Positions 1 through 5,484 of a stretch of DNA of 5,484 nucleotides are shown here, in pieces (position 1 is the stretch's first letter; each line of letters begins with the position of its first letter). The stretch comes from UBA4661 sp002405405. GTDB taxonomy: Bacteria; Bacteroidota; Ignavibacteria; Kapaibacteriales; UBA4661. The notes under the pieces were generated by a model. That model had not been told where the DNA came from and searched no databases. It saw only the letters and a list, made by a program, of their open reading frames with translations. A program made the position numbers and the translations under genes. The DNA lies in the NCBI GenBank assembly GCA_036847245.1, contig DAIUAL010000230.1, forward strand, positions 1 to 5,484. Reading direction: 5' to 3'.

Positions 1-66
1 AAGCGTAAGATTGTCTTCGACTAAACAAACTTTCAAAGGTGCTATTGGGTGAGATAGTTTAGACAT
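1..66 (-). CDS. Response regulator, N-terminal fragment (runs off left edge)
   Basis: An open frame begins at an ATG at 66 and reads leftward for exactly 22 codons to the window edge. Residues 11-22 read LKVCLVEDNLTL. This is the signature first beta-strand of a CheY-like receiver domain: a hydrophobic strand followed by the acidic pair E17-D18, which in this family helps bind the Mg2+ needed for phosphoryl transfer to a later Asp (outside the window). About ten residues (MSKLSHPIAP) precede the strand, a normal length for the family. The output domain is not visible, so the class (LuxR/NarL, OmpR, CheY-only, or other) cannot be told. A sigma70-like promoter lies about 110 bases upstream on the same strand. 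The preceding tcdA ends 179 bases upstream without a clear terminator, so some read-through is possible. The start has no strong Shine-Dalgarno sequence; the leader is T/A rich. Confidence 0.8.
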   Translation of the reverse strand, partial: MSKLSHPIAPLKVCLVEDNLTL

Positions 67-156
67 TAAAAGTATAAAAGATAAGTGTTAACAAGATTTA
101 AGTGGCAACATACCCTATTACACAAAAGATTTTATCACAGGGAAAGAACAGTATTC

Positions 157-185
157 TTGACATAACGTACTACCACTATTATAAC
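157..185 (+). promoter_or_regulatory. Opposed sigma70-like promoter reading toward the tcdA 3' end
   Basis: On the plus strand, TTGACA (157-162; 6/6) is followed after exactly 17 bases by TATAAC (180-185; 5/6). The -10 box shares four bases with the minus-strand TATAAT at 183-178, so the two promoters overlap and face opposite ways. Transcription would start near 192 and run antisense into the end of tcdA. No plus-strand gene is evident until 3178. It may be an antisense or small-RNA promoter, or simply a by-product of a symmetric AT-rich -10. Confidence 0.35.
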
Positions 186-205
186 ACTAGTAACAGACAT
201 GACAA
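178..205 (-). promoter_or_regulatory. Sigma70-like promoter for the response regulator gene
   Basis: On the minus strand, TTGTCA (205 to 200; 5/6 to TTGACA) is separated by 16 bases from TATAAT (183 to 178; 6/6). Transcription would begin near 171 and give a leader of roughly 105 bases before the ATG at 66. The leader contains a small dyad, AAGAA-N5-TTCTT (144-158). Position and direction fit the receiver-domain gene to the left. Classical Bacteroidota use a different consensus (TAnnTTTG at -7), so confidence depends on the true lineage. Confidence 0.55.
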
Positions 206-245
206 TGACCAATATACGAAAACACCCCGACAATCACATCCAAGT

Positions 246-1151
246 TTACATCTCATCATTTATATCTGAACTGCTTCCTATAGTGGATGATTCATTTTGA
301 GTTGAAGAACTCAATAAGGGTGTTGATGGCTTTATGCGCTTTTTCTTACGCTGTTTATTGCTAAGTGGTGTAACAACAGGTCCTCGCTCCATCATATCCT
401 TGCGACCAATAATGCTACGAATAACTACTGATGCCATCATAAATCCAAACACCGCTGGGATATAGGAAATTGTTCCCATGAATGAACGCTTGTTTTCTAA
501 GCCTGACACTACACGTATTGTATCTTTATCGGTTTCTTCATCTGAATAAACGACGGTTACCCCAGTTTCAATACCAATTTTACGTAGCCTTTTTCGTACA
601 TAAAATGCTAACTGACAATGTCTTGAGTCGGCTATATCTGCAATCTTAATACGCATCGGGTCAATACGTCCGGCAGCACCTAATGACGAAACAACAGGAA
701 GATTACGTTCTACAGCTTTTCGAATCAAATTTACCTTTGGAGCGAGCGTATCGATGCAATCAACAACATAATCAAAGTGTTGCTCTAATAATGTGCTCGC
801 AGCGGCTTCCTTCAGAAAATTATTAACGGGATGAAGTTGCAATTGAGGATTGATATCGTACAAGCGTTCGGCAACAACTTCAACTTTGGGTTTGCCATGC
901 GTTGAATGTAATGCAGGAAGTTGACGATTCCCATTAGTCGGGTCAACAACGTCACCATCAACAATAGTCATCCTTCCAACTCCAGCTCGTGCTATTGCTT
1001 CGGCTGCAAATGCACCTACACCACCACGCCCTACAACTAGGACATGGGCATTCATCAGCTTACGCATATCGTCTGCACCAAGTAATACTTCTGTACGCCC
1101 CATCCAGGTTGGAATGTGTTGTACTTCTTGATTCTCATGCTTGGTTTCCAT
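246..1151 (-). CDS. tcdA: tRNA threonylcarbamoyladenosine dehydratase TcdA (ThiF/E1-like)
   Basis: Cytoplasmic enzyme that uses ATP to dehydrate and cyclise t6A at tRNA position 37 into ct6A. The E1/ThiF Rossmann fold is clear: nucleotide loop GRGGVG at 41-46, acidic residues D65 and D67 after strand 2, the family motif NRQLPAL (75-81, compare NRQIHAL in E. coli), K89, and DCIDTLAPK (131-139, compare DAIDSVRPK). SLGAAGRIDP (156-165) matches the E. coli TGGAGGQIDP segment. These TcdA-type motifs separate it from MoeB and ThiF, which also usually carry a zinc CxxC that is absent here. At 301 residues it is longer than the roughly 270 of E. coli. The excess is a C-terminal tail from about 266: a basic run KQRKKKRIK, then a Ser/Thr/Asn-rich acidic end. 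The start at 1151 is favoured by GAAGGA placed 5 bases upstream. It overlaps the end of the upstream tatD-like gene by 17 bases, indicating co-transcription and probable translational coupling. Family assignment is confident; activity is inferred. Confidence 0.93.
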   Translation of the reverse strand: METKHENQEVQHIPTWMGRTEVLLGADDMRKLMNAHVLVVGRGGVGAFAAEAIARAGVGRMTIVDGDVVDPTNGNRQLPALHSTHGKPKVEVVAERLYDINPQLQLHPVNNFLKEAAASTLLEQHFDYVVDCIDTLAPKVNLIRKAVERNLPVVSSLGAAGRIDPMRIKIADIADSRHCQLAFYVRKRLRKIGIETGVTVVYSDEETDKDTIRVVSGLENKRSFMGTISYIPAVFGFMMASVVIRSIIGRKDMMERGPVVTPLSNKQRKKKRIKPSTPLLSSSTQNESSTIGSSSDINDEM

Positions 1152-1842
1152 AGTTATCCTTCAAAAAAACTTTTTGCAATGTCATGTGTATTTGTTCTGC
1201 TAATTCTGCTTGCGGTATGTGACGCAAAGCACTAAGCCTGGCGTATATTTCTTGAATTGAGTAAACAGCATCGTCAGTTTCAGCACAATATGAGCCTACA
1301 GGCATATACTGAACAACATCAAATAGCATTGGATTGTCATGTAAAATATGCTTCCCAAAAGAAAGGATACAACCTGCATCGAGCAATTGTGTAGCTAGTT
1401 TTTTATGCTTTGTAAATCCATGAATAATCCAGTGTTGTCGAGGTTGCATTTTTTTTCGCAACTCAATAATATGATGAAATGCTTTTACGCAGTGAATCAC
1501 GACGGGTTTTCGGAAACTTTCAGCCAAACGAACATGGTATTCAAAAACGACAATCTGCTCTTCCATATCTGCTCCACGTAAGGAATCTAAGCCTGTTTCT
1601 CCAATCATTGCAACACAAGATTGGTTTACTGCCTCTTCAAGCTGCACATGTTGATTGTTCCATGCTTCTTTTGTTGCATGCCAAGGATGAATTCCGATCG
1701 AAATGAAATCTGAGTTTCGCATTTGGGATGGCGGCAACTGTGTTGTTGTATCAACAATTTGGCAGACATCATCTTGAGGTAAATGCTGTCCATGTGTGTG
1801 TACATCAACAAAAGGTGACGAGCACAAAACTTCAACATTCAT
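1135..1842 (-). CDS. TatD-family metal-dependent hydrolase
   Basis: A TIM-barrel metallohydrolase of the TatD family; characterised members are Mg2+-dependent DNases or 3'-5' exonucleases, but the substrate here is unknown. All the expected metal ligands are visible: HxH in DVHTH (H15, H17), E82 in GETGLD, H117 in VIHC, H141 in IHGF, and D190 in ETDD. IGIHPWH (49-55) matches the family's G-hHPhH element. At 235 residues it is shorter than the 255-265 of E. coli TatD/YcfH, as in the compact forms I associate with Bacteroidota. The ATG at 1842 lies 24 bases after the tgt stop in the same reading frame, and the gene end overlaps tcdA by 17 bases, so it is the middle gene of a three-gene operon. 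No good Shine-Dalgarno sequence precedes it, so re-initiation after tgt is likely. Its company of two tRNA-modification genes hints at, but does not prove, a role linked to RNA. I give no gene symbol because tatD, ycfH and yjjV cannot be told apart here. Confidence 0.92.
   Translation of the reverse strand: MNVEVLCSSPFVDVHTHGQHLPQDDVCQIVDTTTQLPPSQMRNSDFISIGIHPWHATKEAWNNQHVQLEEAVNQSCVAMIGETGLDSLRGADMEEQIVVFEYHVRLAESFRKPVVIHCVKAFHHIIELRKKMQPRQHWIIHGFTKHKKLATQLLDAGCILSFGKHILHDNPMLFDVVQYMPVGSYCAETDDAVYSIQEIYARLSALRHIPQAELAEQIHMTLQKVFLKDNYGNQA
1157..1162 (-). promoter_or_regulatory. Ribosome binding site of tcdA, inside the tatD-like gene
   Basis: GAAGGA on the minus strand lies 5 bases before the tcdA ATG and within the last codons of the upstream gene. 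It is the clearest Shine-Dalgarno sequence in the window; tgt, the HAD gene and the tatD-like gene have none of comparable quality. It supports the 1151 start and translational coupling. Confidence 0.7.
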
Positions 1843-1866
1843 AACACTACCATAATCTTTTATTCG

Positions 1867-3003
1867 TCATGATTTTTTTGCCTCAAAAATTTCCAAAAAC
1901 TCTTTCTTCCACTGCACAAATGTTCCATCAAGAATATGAAGCCGAGCTGTCTTTACCAACCATAAATAAAATGCTATATTTTGCTGGGATGCTAACTGCA
2001 AACCTAGTAGTTCATCCGCAATAAAAAGATGACGTAAATACGCCAACGAAAAGTTTTGTGAAGCATAGAATGGCAAACCTGGATCTATTGGTTCTTCATC
2101 AAAACGATATTTGGCATTACGAATATTAATCTTTCCTCGTGTCGTGAATAGCGTGCCATTTCGGGCATTGCGCGTAGGCATAACACAATCGAACATATCA
2201 ATGCCCCGCTCGATGTTCTCCAGGATATTCTGTGGCGTACCGACCCCCATCATATACCTTGGCTTGTGTTTTGGTAAAATGTCGGTTGAAAAGTCGGCAA
2301 TTTCATACATCGATTCAGCCGGCTCGCCGACGGCTAAGCCGCCAATTGCATAGCCAGAAAAATCAAGTTCACATAGGATTTCAATACTTTCACGACGAAG
2401 ATCCTTGTAGGTGCTTCCCTGACCTATGGCGAATAGAAATTGTCTGTGTCCGTAACGATCCGATGTGTTTTTCCATGCCCTAAAACATCGCTGCTCCCAA
2501 CGCATAGAACGACGCATGGAATCGGCAGCATACTGGTGGGTTGAAGGATATGGCGTACATTCGTCGAAGACCATCATGATATCCGAACCTATACATCGCT
2601 CGATATCAATGACACGTTCCGGAGTAAAAAGATGACGACTACCATCAATATGCGATTGAAATGCAACTCCATCTTCAGTGATTGTGCGTAAATCTTTTAA
2701 CGAAAAAACCTGATATCCACCACTATCAGTCAAGATAGGACGACTCCATCGAATAAACTTGTGCAAGCCACCCATTGCCGAAAGTACATCTTCTTTTGGT
2801 CGCAAATACAAATGATAAGTATTTCCCAAAATAATTTGCGCACCAAATTCTTCTAATTGTCGTGGTTCAATTGCTTTTACCGAACCTTGCGTACCGACCG
2901 GCATAAATATGGGTGTTTCAATCATTCCATGATCAGTGATGATTGTACCGGCACGTGCTTTAGATTGTATATCTTCAGTATCTACCGTAAAAAAAGAGTT
3001 CAT
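1867..3003 (-). CDS. tgt: tRNA-guanine transglycosylase Tgt, zinc-site-less form
   Basis: Exchanges guanine 34 of GUN-anticodon tRNAs (Asp, Asn, His, Tyr) for preQ1 in the queuosine pathway. At 378 residues it is of normal bacterial length. Catalytic and pocket residues are intact by alignment to Z. mobilis Tgt: D93 and Y97 in LTDSGGYQVF, D147-E148-C149, Q195 in IGQGS, GGLAVGE (221-227), and the nucleophile D272 in FDCVMPTR. C149 and V225 are the bacterial preQ1-type residues; eukaryotic queuine enzymes have Val and Gly. Oddly, the zinc site CxCxxC...H is gone: the aligned residues are L310, F312, S315 and Q341, although the surrounding AYLRHLF and FYLWLV segments are well conserved. The ATG at 3003 was chosen because homology starts there (FFTVDTED...). 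An upstream in-frame ATG at 3141 would add 46 unrelated residues. No strong Shine-Dalgarno sequence is present. It heads the tgt-tatD-tcdA operon and diverges from the HAD gene across 174 bases. Confidence 0.95.
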   Translation of the reverse strand: MNSFFTVDTEDIQSKARAGTIITDHGMIETPIFMPVGTQGSVKAIEPRQLEEFGAQIILGNTYHLYLRPKEDVLSAMGGLHKFIRWSRPILTDSGGYQVFSLKDLRTITEDGVAFQSHIDGSRHLFTPERVIDIERCIGSDIMMVFDECTPYPSTHQYAADSMRRSMRWEQRCFRAWKNTSDRYGHRQFLFAIGQGSTYKDLRRESIEILCELDFSGYAIGGLAVGEPAESMYEIADFSTDILPKHKPRYMMGVGTPQNILENIERGIDMFDCVMPTRNARNGTLFTTRGKINIRNAKYRFDEEPIDPGLPFYASQNFSLAYLRHLFIADELLGLQLASQQNIAFYLWLVKTARLHILDGTFVQWKKEFLEIFEAKKS

Positions 3004-3079
3004 GAAAACAAGATAAAATGGGGAAATGAAAAGGATAATAAACAAATTAGCTTTGAAGTTGTAATTTTGCTTTGTGTGC

Positions 3080-3100
3080 TTCTTACGAGCCGTGTAAGAA
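3080..3100. repeat. Inverted repeat, 7-bp arms, in divergent promoter region
   Basis: TTCTTAC (3080-3086) and GTAAGAA (3094-3100) are perfect inverted copies around a 7-base spacer GAGCCGT. Neither strand has a T-tract directly after it, so it does not look like an intrinsic terminator. Its place between divergent tgt and the HAD gene makes an operator, or a stem in the tgt leader, the more likely readings. No known regulator site is recognised. Confidence 0.4.
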
Positions 3101-3135
3101 AAACATTTATCGTTACAGATATGTATAACAAAACT

Positions 3136-3155
3136 TAGCATTTTGAGTAATGCTA
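3136..3155. repeat. Second inverted repeat, 7-bp arms, in divergent promoter region
   Basis: TAGCATT (3136-3142) and AATGCTA (3149-3155) are perfect inverted copies around TTGAGT. It starts seven bases after a plus-strand TATAAC (3124-3129), a possible -10 box for the HAD gene with no recognisable -35, so it would cover that gene's start of transcription. Its centre is about 55 bases from the first dyad, and the arm sequences differ. Confidence 0.4.
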
Positions 3156-3177
3156 CTTATTTCACGTATAGAAAACA

Positions 3178-3933
3178 ATGGCAAAAATACGCATCATAAC
3201 AATTGACTTTTGGAATACCTTGTATGATTCATCTAATGGGGATAATCGTACGATCGAACGAACTGATGTCGTTCTCCAGGCTTGTAGAAGGCTTGGATAT
3301 CAGGAAATTACAACTGAACGAGTGAATGTGGTTCAAAAGCAAGTATGGAATTACTATAAACTAATTTGGGAAGAAGAACTTCGCACGCCCACCAGCGATG
3401 AGCTTGTCCAAGCATTTTGGTCATTTCTTGAAATTACGCCCGATGCTCGCGCTTTGAAAGATTTGAATATGATATTTATGGAGAGTGTCCTTCGCCACCC
3501 TCCTAAACTTATGGAACATGCACAAGAAGTTATCTCCCGTCTGTCTACACAATATCGACTTGGCTTGATCTCTGATACTGCATTCTCACCGGGGCATGTA
3601 CTTCGGAAATTGATGCAACACAATAATGTTGCTCGATTTTTTTCTCATTTCAGTTTCAGCGACGAAACCGGTGCTGCGAAACCTCACCCACAAGCATTCC
3701 AAGCAGTACTGACCCCTTGTGCGGCACGTCCTGATGAAGCCATTCATATTGGTGATATAGAACGTACAGATATTGTTGGTGCAAAAAATTTGGGCATGAA
3801 AGCAATTCGATTTATTGGTGATTTTGATCCGGCTGTCCACACAGAACAACTCACTCATGCGACCATTGCTGATCGTACAGCATCAACGTGGCTGGAAATT
3901 GAACAAGCAATTAATGAATTATCAAAAACATAA
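3178..3933 (+). CDS. HAD-superfamily hydrolase (subfamily I) with DxWNT motif
   Basis: A 251-residue cytoplasmic Rossmann-like HAD protein with an alpha-helical C1 cap spanning about residues 18-118. Motif I is D10-F-W-N-T-L: the nucleophile D10 is present, but the acid/base Asp normally two residues later is W12. Motif II is S132 in LISDT, motif III is K168 in GAAKPHP, and motif IV is G192-D193 with D198 in HIGDIERTD. Three of four motifs are therefore canonical. Classical HAD phosphatases need the second Asp, while L-2-haloacid dehalogenases carry Tyr there. DxWNTL is a variant I recall in other HAD proteins of unknown substrate, so I do not assign a reaction. The ATG at 3178 begins directly before the first beta-strand; no Shine-Dalgarno sequence is seen. 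It is divergent from tgt and convergent with the OmpA-like gene 29 bases downstream, so it is probably a single-gene transcript. No functional link to its neighbours is evident. Confidence 0.9.
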   Translation: MAKIRIITIDFWNTLYDSSNGDNRTIERTDVVLQACRRLGYQEITTERVNVVQKQVWNYYKLIWEEELRTPTSDELVQAFWSFLEITPDARALKDLNMIFMESVLRHPPKLMEHAQEVISRLSTQYRLGLISDTAFSPGHVLRKLMQHNNVARFFSHFSFSDETGAAKPHPQAFQAVLTPCAARPDEAIHIGDIERTDIVGAKNLGMKAIRFIGDFDPAVHTEQLTHATIADRTASTWLEIEQAINELSKT

Positions 3934-3962
3934 TTTTGTAGGGCAAAAAATAGAGCTCTTCT

Positions 3963-5484
3963 TTATCGTACAGTAATTCGGACAGTACGATTGAGAAATC
4001 TTCCCTCGGGTAGATTATTGAGGAATAATGATACTTCCTCCCCTATGCCTGCTATCGAAGTATTGGTAATGTTGAGCAGTTGAGCATCCGATTTTGCCCG
4101 TTTCATCGATATTTCTCTATTATACCCCACCTCTCCAATTATATCAGTATATCCCTCTACCAGTATTTCTTGTTGTTGTGCCTGCGTTGTAAGATATTGT
4201 CCAATCGACTTAACAATACTTTTGTTTTGCTGACTCAACGCTGAACTGTTGTACGAAAACAAAATTAAGTTCCAACGCTTTGGAATCGCCGAGAGTTCTT
4301 CATTCCTAGCCTGATGTGTATCGATTGCTACGACAAAACGACATGGCTCGATCTCCACGCCACATTGTCCGATCGCAATTTCCTTATGGGATGTTGCAGT
4401 GAGTATTGCTGCACCAGATCGCCATCCAAAGTTTGCACTACTTCGCTGAATGTGCCATACACTGCTCTCTAGCGAGTGCTTCCCTTCAATATTTAGTAGA
4501 TCCAAGCCACTACGCAATGTTATCTCTAATGGCAGAGTACGACACGATGCCCACACAGTATCATTTTTTGCGATCTCTGCTTGTTCTCGCTGCTGTACTT
4601 TTAAAAAAACATCATCTGGCTGAAAGGTATTTATTGTATCAATAATTTCAATTGGAGCCATAATCACAGGACTATTGCTGGATATTTCTACACGTCTATT
4701 TTCAGCTATACTTTCTACTTCTTTTCCCTGAGAAAATTGTACGGGCAAATTGCGTGCAGACACCACAATCCTTTGAGGAGCAATGGAGTAAGTGGCTACC
4801 CAATACTGCTTTATGGTTTCAGCACGCCGTTTTGAAAGTTCGATATTTCCTTTTTCCTCTCCTACATGGGCATTGCAGCCAACAAGTTCAATAGCTGCTG
4901 TGGAATGGGATTGCAAACGTTTCCCGATAATGTCAAGCAAATAAAAGTGAGCGTCAAGTGCTGATAATGATATCAATGTTGCAGTCGTTATTTGCTTTTG
5001 ACGGTGGTAGCGATCAGGGATAGAACTCGAATTATGCTCAAAGAAAATATATGGCAATAATGGTTGCGCCGATTGTACGGGAATACGCCGAATTCGCACA
5101 GTATCGACGATTGCACCGGATGAATTTTTTGCAATCAGTGCACCTCGAATAATTTGAGTAACTCCATTACCTGATACAATCAACGTATAAGTGGCATACT
5201 TACGTGGTGAACTGACCGAAGCAATGTGTATTTTCATACGAGCACTCACAAATCCCCTGCGATGAGGTTGAAAAACTATTGGCAATGAGAACATTCCACC
5301 ACTAGCGACGAGAGGTTCGTATGTACCTACGGTAAAAACACTATCTGGACTTTGGACTGAAATATCAACAATCATTAGCGATTGGTCAGTCACATTCATG
5401 AAGATATTATCAAATCGAATGTTTTTTATTGAACCGATTTTTTCATCACCACATTCTAATCCCTCAAGCATAGAAGCACTCTGA
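3963..5484 (-). CDS. OmpA-family envelope protein with Ig-like domain, N-terminus outside window
   Basis: The frame is open to the right edge; the first ATG in the window (5471) lies inside or at the edge of a domain, so the real start is probably beyond. Numbering from that Met, residues 7-104 resemble a choice-of-anchor-D/ASPM-SPD2-Hydin beta-sandwich (IGSIKNIRF, then FSLPIVFQP, ending LIVSGNG). Residues 141-264 form a first OmpA-like domain (IFFEHNSS, N209-x-x-LSKRRA, AENRRVEI). Residues about 268-400 are a linker or beta-domain I do not recognise. Residues 401-502 form a second OmpA-like domain (ILFSYNSSAL, VEGYTD, N451-x-x-ISMKRA, FLNRTVRI), which ends the protein. OmpA-like domains bind peptidoglycan non-covalently. 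The second domain keeps both diaminopimelate-contacting residues (D443, R458); the first keeps R216 but has A201 in place of Asp. Likely role: a periplasmic or outer-membrane protein anchored to the cell wall. Signal peptide and any barrel or lipobox lie outside. Confidence 0.8.
   Translation of the reverse strand, partial: QSASMLEGLECGDEKIGSIKNIRFDNIFMNVTDQSLMIVDISVQSPDSVFTVGTYEPLVASGGMFSLPIVFQPHRRGFVSARMKIHIASVSSPRKYATYTLIVSGNGVTQIIRGALIAKNSSGAIVDTVRIRRIPVQSAQPLLPYIFFEHNSSSIPDRYHRQKQITTATLISLSALDAHFYLLDIIGKRLQSHSTAAIELVGCNAHVGEEKGNIELSKRRAETIKQYWVATYSIAPQRIVVSARNLPVQFSQGKEVESIAENRRVEISSNSPVIMAPIEIIDTINTFQPDDVFLKVQQREQAEIAKNDTVWASCRTLPLEITLRSGLDLLNIEGKHSLESSVWHIQRSSANFGWRSGAAILTATSHKEIAIGQCGVEIEPCRFVVAIDTHQARNEELSAIPKRWNLILFSYNSSALSQQNKSIVKSIGQYLTTQAQQQEILVEGYTDIIGEVGYNREISMKRAKSDAQLLNITNTSIAGIGEEVSLFLNNLPEGRFLNRTVRITVR

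Noticed and set aside
186..245. Intrinsic terminator after tcdA
   Set aside because: The minus-strand sequence after the stop has a GGGG and short T-runs, but no complementary stem forms beyond G-T wobbles.
199..300. 33-residue plus-strand open frame just downstream of the plus promoter-like element
   Set aside because: No Shine-Dalgarno sequence, unremarkable composition, and the last third is antisense to tcdA. Too short to support as a gene without transcript or conservation data.
1479..1706. Plus-strand open frame opposite the tatD-like gene, and similar frames opposite tgt, the HAD gene and the OmpA-like gene
   Set aside because: They lie wholly antisense to genes with clear family motifs, show no domain signature and have no ribosome binding site; they are shadow frames.
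3062..3069. TAATTTTG, an exact match to the Bacteroidota -7 promoter consensus TAnnTTTG on the plus strand
   Set aside because: No TTTG/TTG element lies at the required distance upstream, and an 8-base AT-rich match is expected by chance in this region.
3004..3141. Longer Tgt starting at 3141 with a hydrophobic, membrane-like N-terminal extension
   Set aside because: The extra 46 residues match no Tgt feature, come from AT-rich intergenic DNA that naturally encodes F/I/L, contain a dyad and lie where promoters are expected. Family homology begins at the ATG at 3003.
3934..3962. Possible bidirectional terminator between the convergent HAD and OmpA-like genes, including the palindrome AGAGCTCT (3952-3959)
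   Set aside because: The palindrome has no loop, and the only other stem (CAAAA/TTTTG, 3923-3938) is five weak pairs, four of them A-T, overlapping the stop codon. No GC-rich hairpin with a T-tract is present.

Overview
This 5.5 kb window looks like an ordinary chromosomal segment from an AT-leaning member of the Fibrobacterota-Chlorobiota-Bacteroidota (FCB) group. Three things point there: the Tgt sequence, which lacks the usual Cys/His zinc site and carries an AFYLWLV segment as I remember from Bacteroidota Tgt; the choice-of-anchor-D-like plus OmpA-like architecture of the protein on the right; and the weak or absent Shine-Dalgarno sequences at most starts. I lean to a Kapabacteria/Ignavibacteria-like lineage, but this is inferred from style and was not tested by a search. 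I see no insertion sequence, tRNA, rRNA, CRISPR array or phage gene.

Layout, left to right. Positions 1-66 (minus) hold the first 22 codons of a response regulator that runs off the left edge. Positions 67-245 are non-coding, with a good sigma70-like promoter reading toward that regulator (178-205) and a second, overlapping promoter-like element facing the other way (157-185). Next is a compact minus-strand operon transcribed in the order tgt (3003-1867), tatD-like (1842-1135), tcdA (1151-246). tgt and tatD are 24 bases apart, and tatD and tcdA overlap by 17 bases. Positions 3004-3177 are a divergent intergenic region with two perfect 7-bp inverted repeats. A HAD hydrolase gene (3178-3933, plus) diverges from tgt. 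It converges, 29 bases away, on a minus-strand gene (3963 to beyond 5484) for a cell-envelope protein with one Ig-like/choice-of-anchor-D-like domain and two OmpA-like domains.

Working together: Tgt makes the queuosine precursor at tRNA position 34 and TcdA cyclises t6A to ct6A at position 37. Only tRNA-Asn(GUU) among standard bacterial tRNAs is expected to receive both, so the operon looks like a decoding-fidelity unit. The co-transcribed TatD-type metallohydrolase has no obvious assigned place in it. The most unusual sequence observation is the complete replacement of the four Tgt zinc ligands. Others are a HAD nucleophile motif without its acid/base Asp, a first OmpA-like domain that has lost the diaminopimelate-contacting Asp while the second keeps it, and the overlapping opposed promoters. 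I found no convincing evidence of a wholly new multi-gene system.
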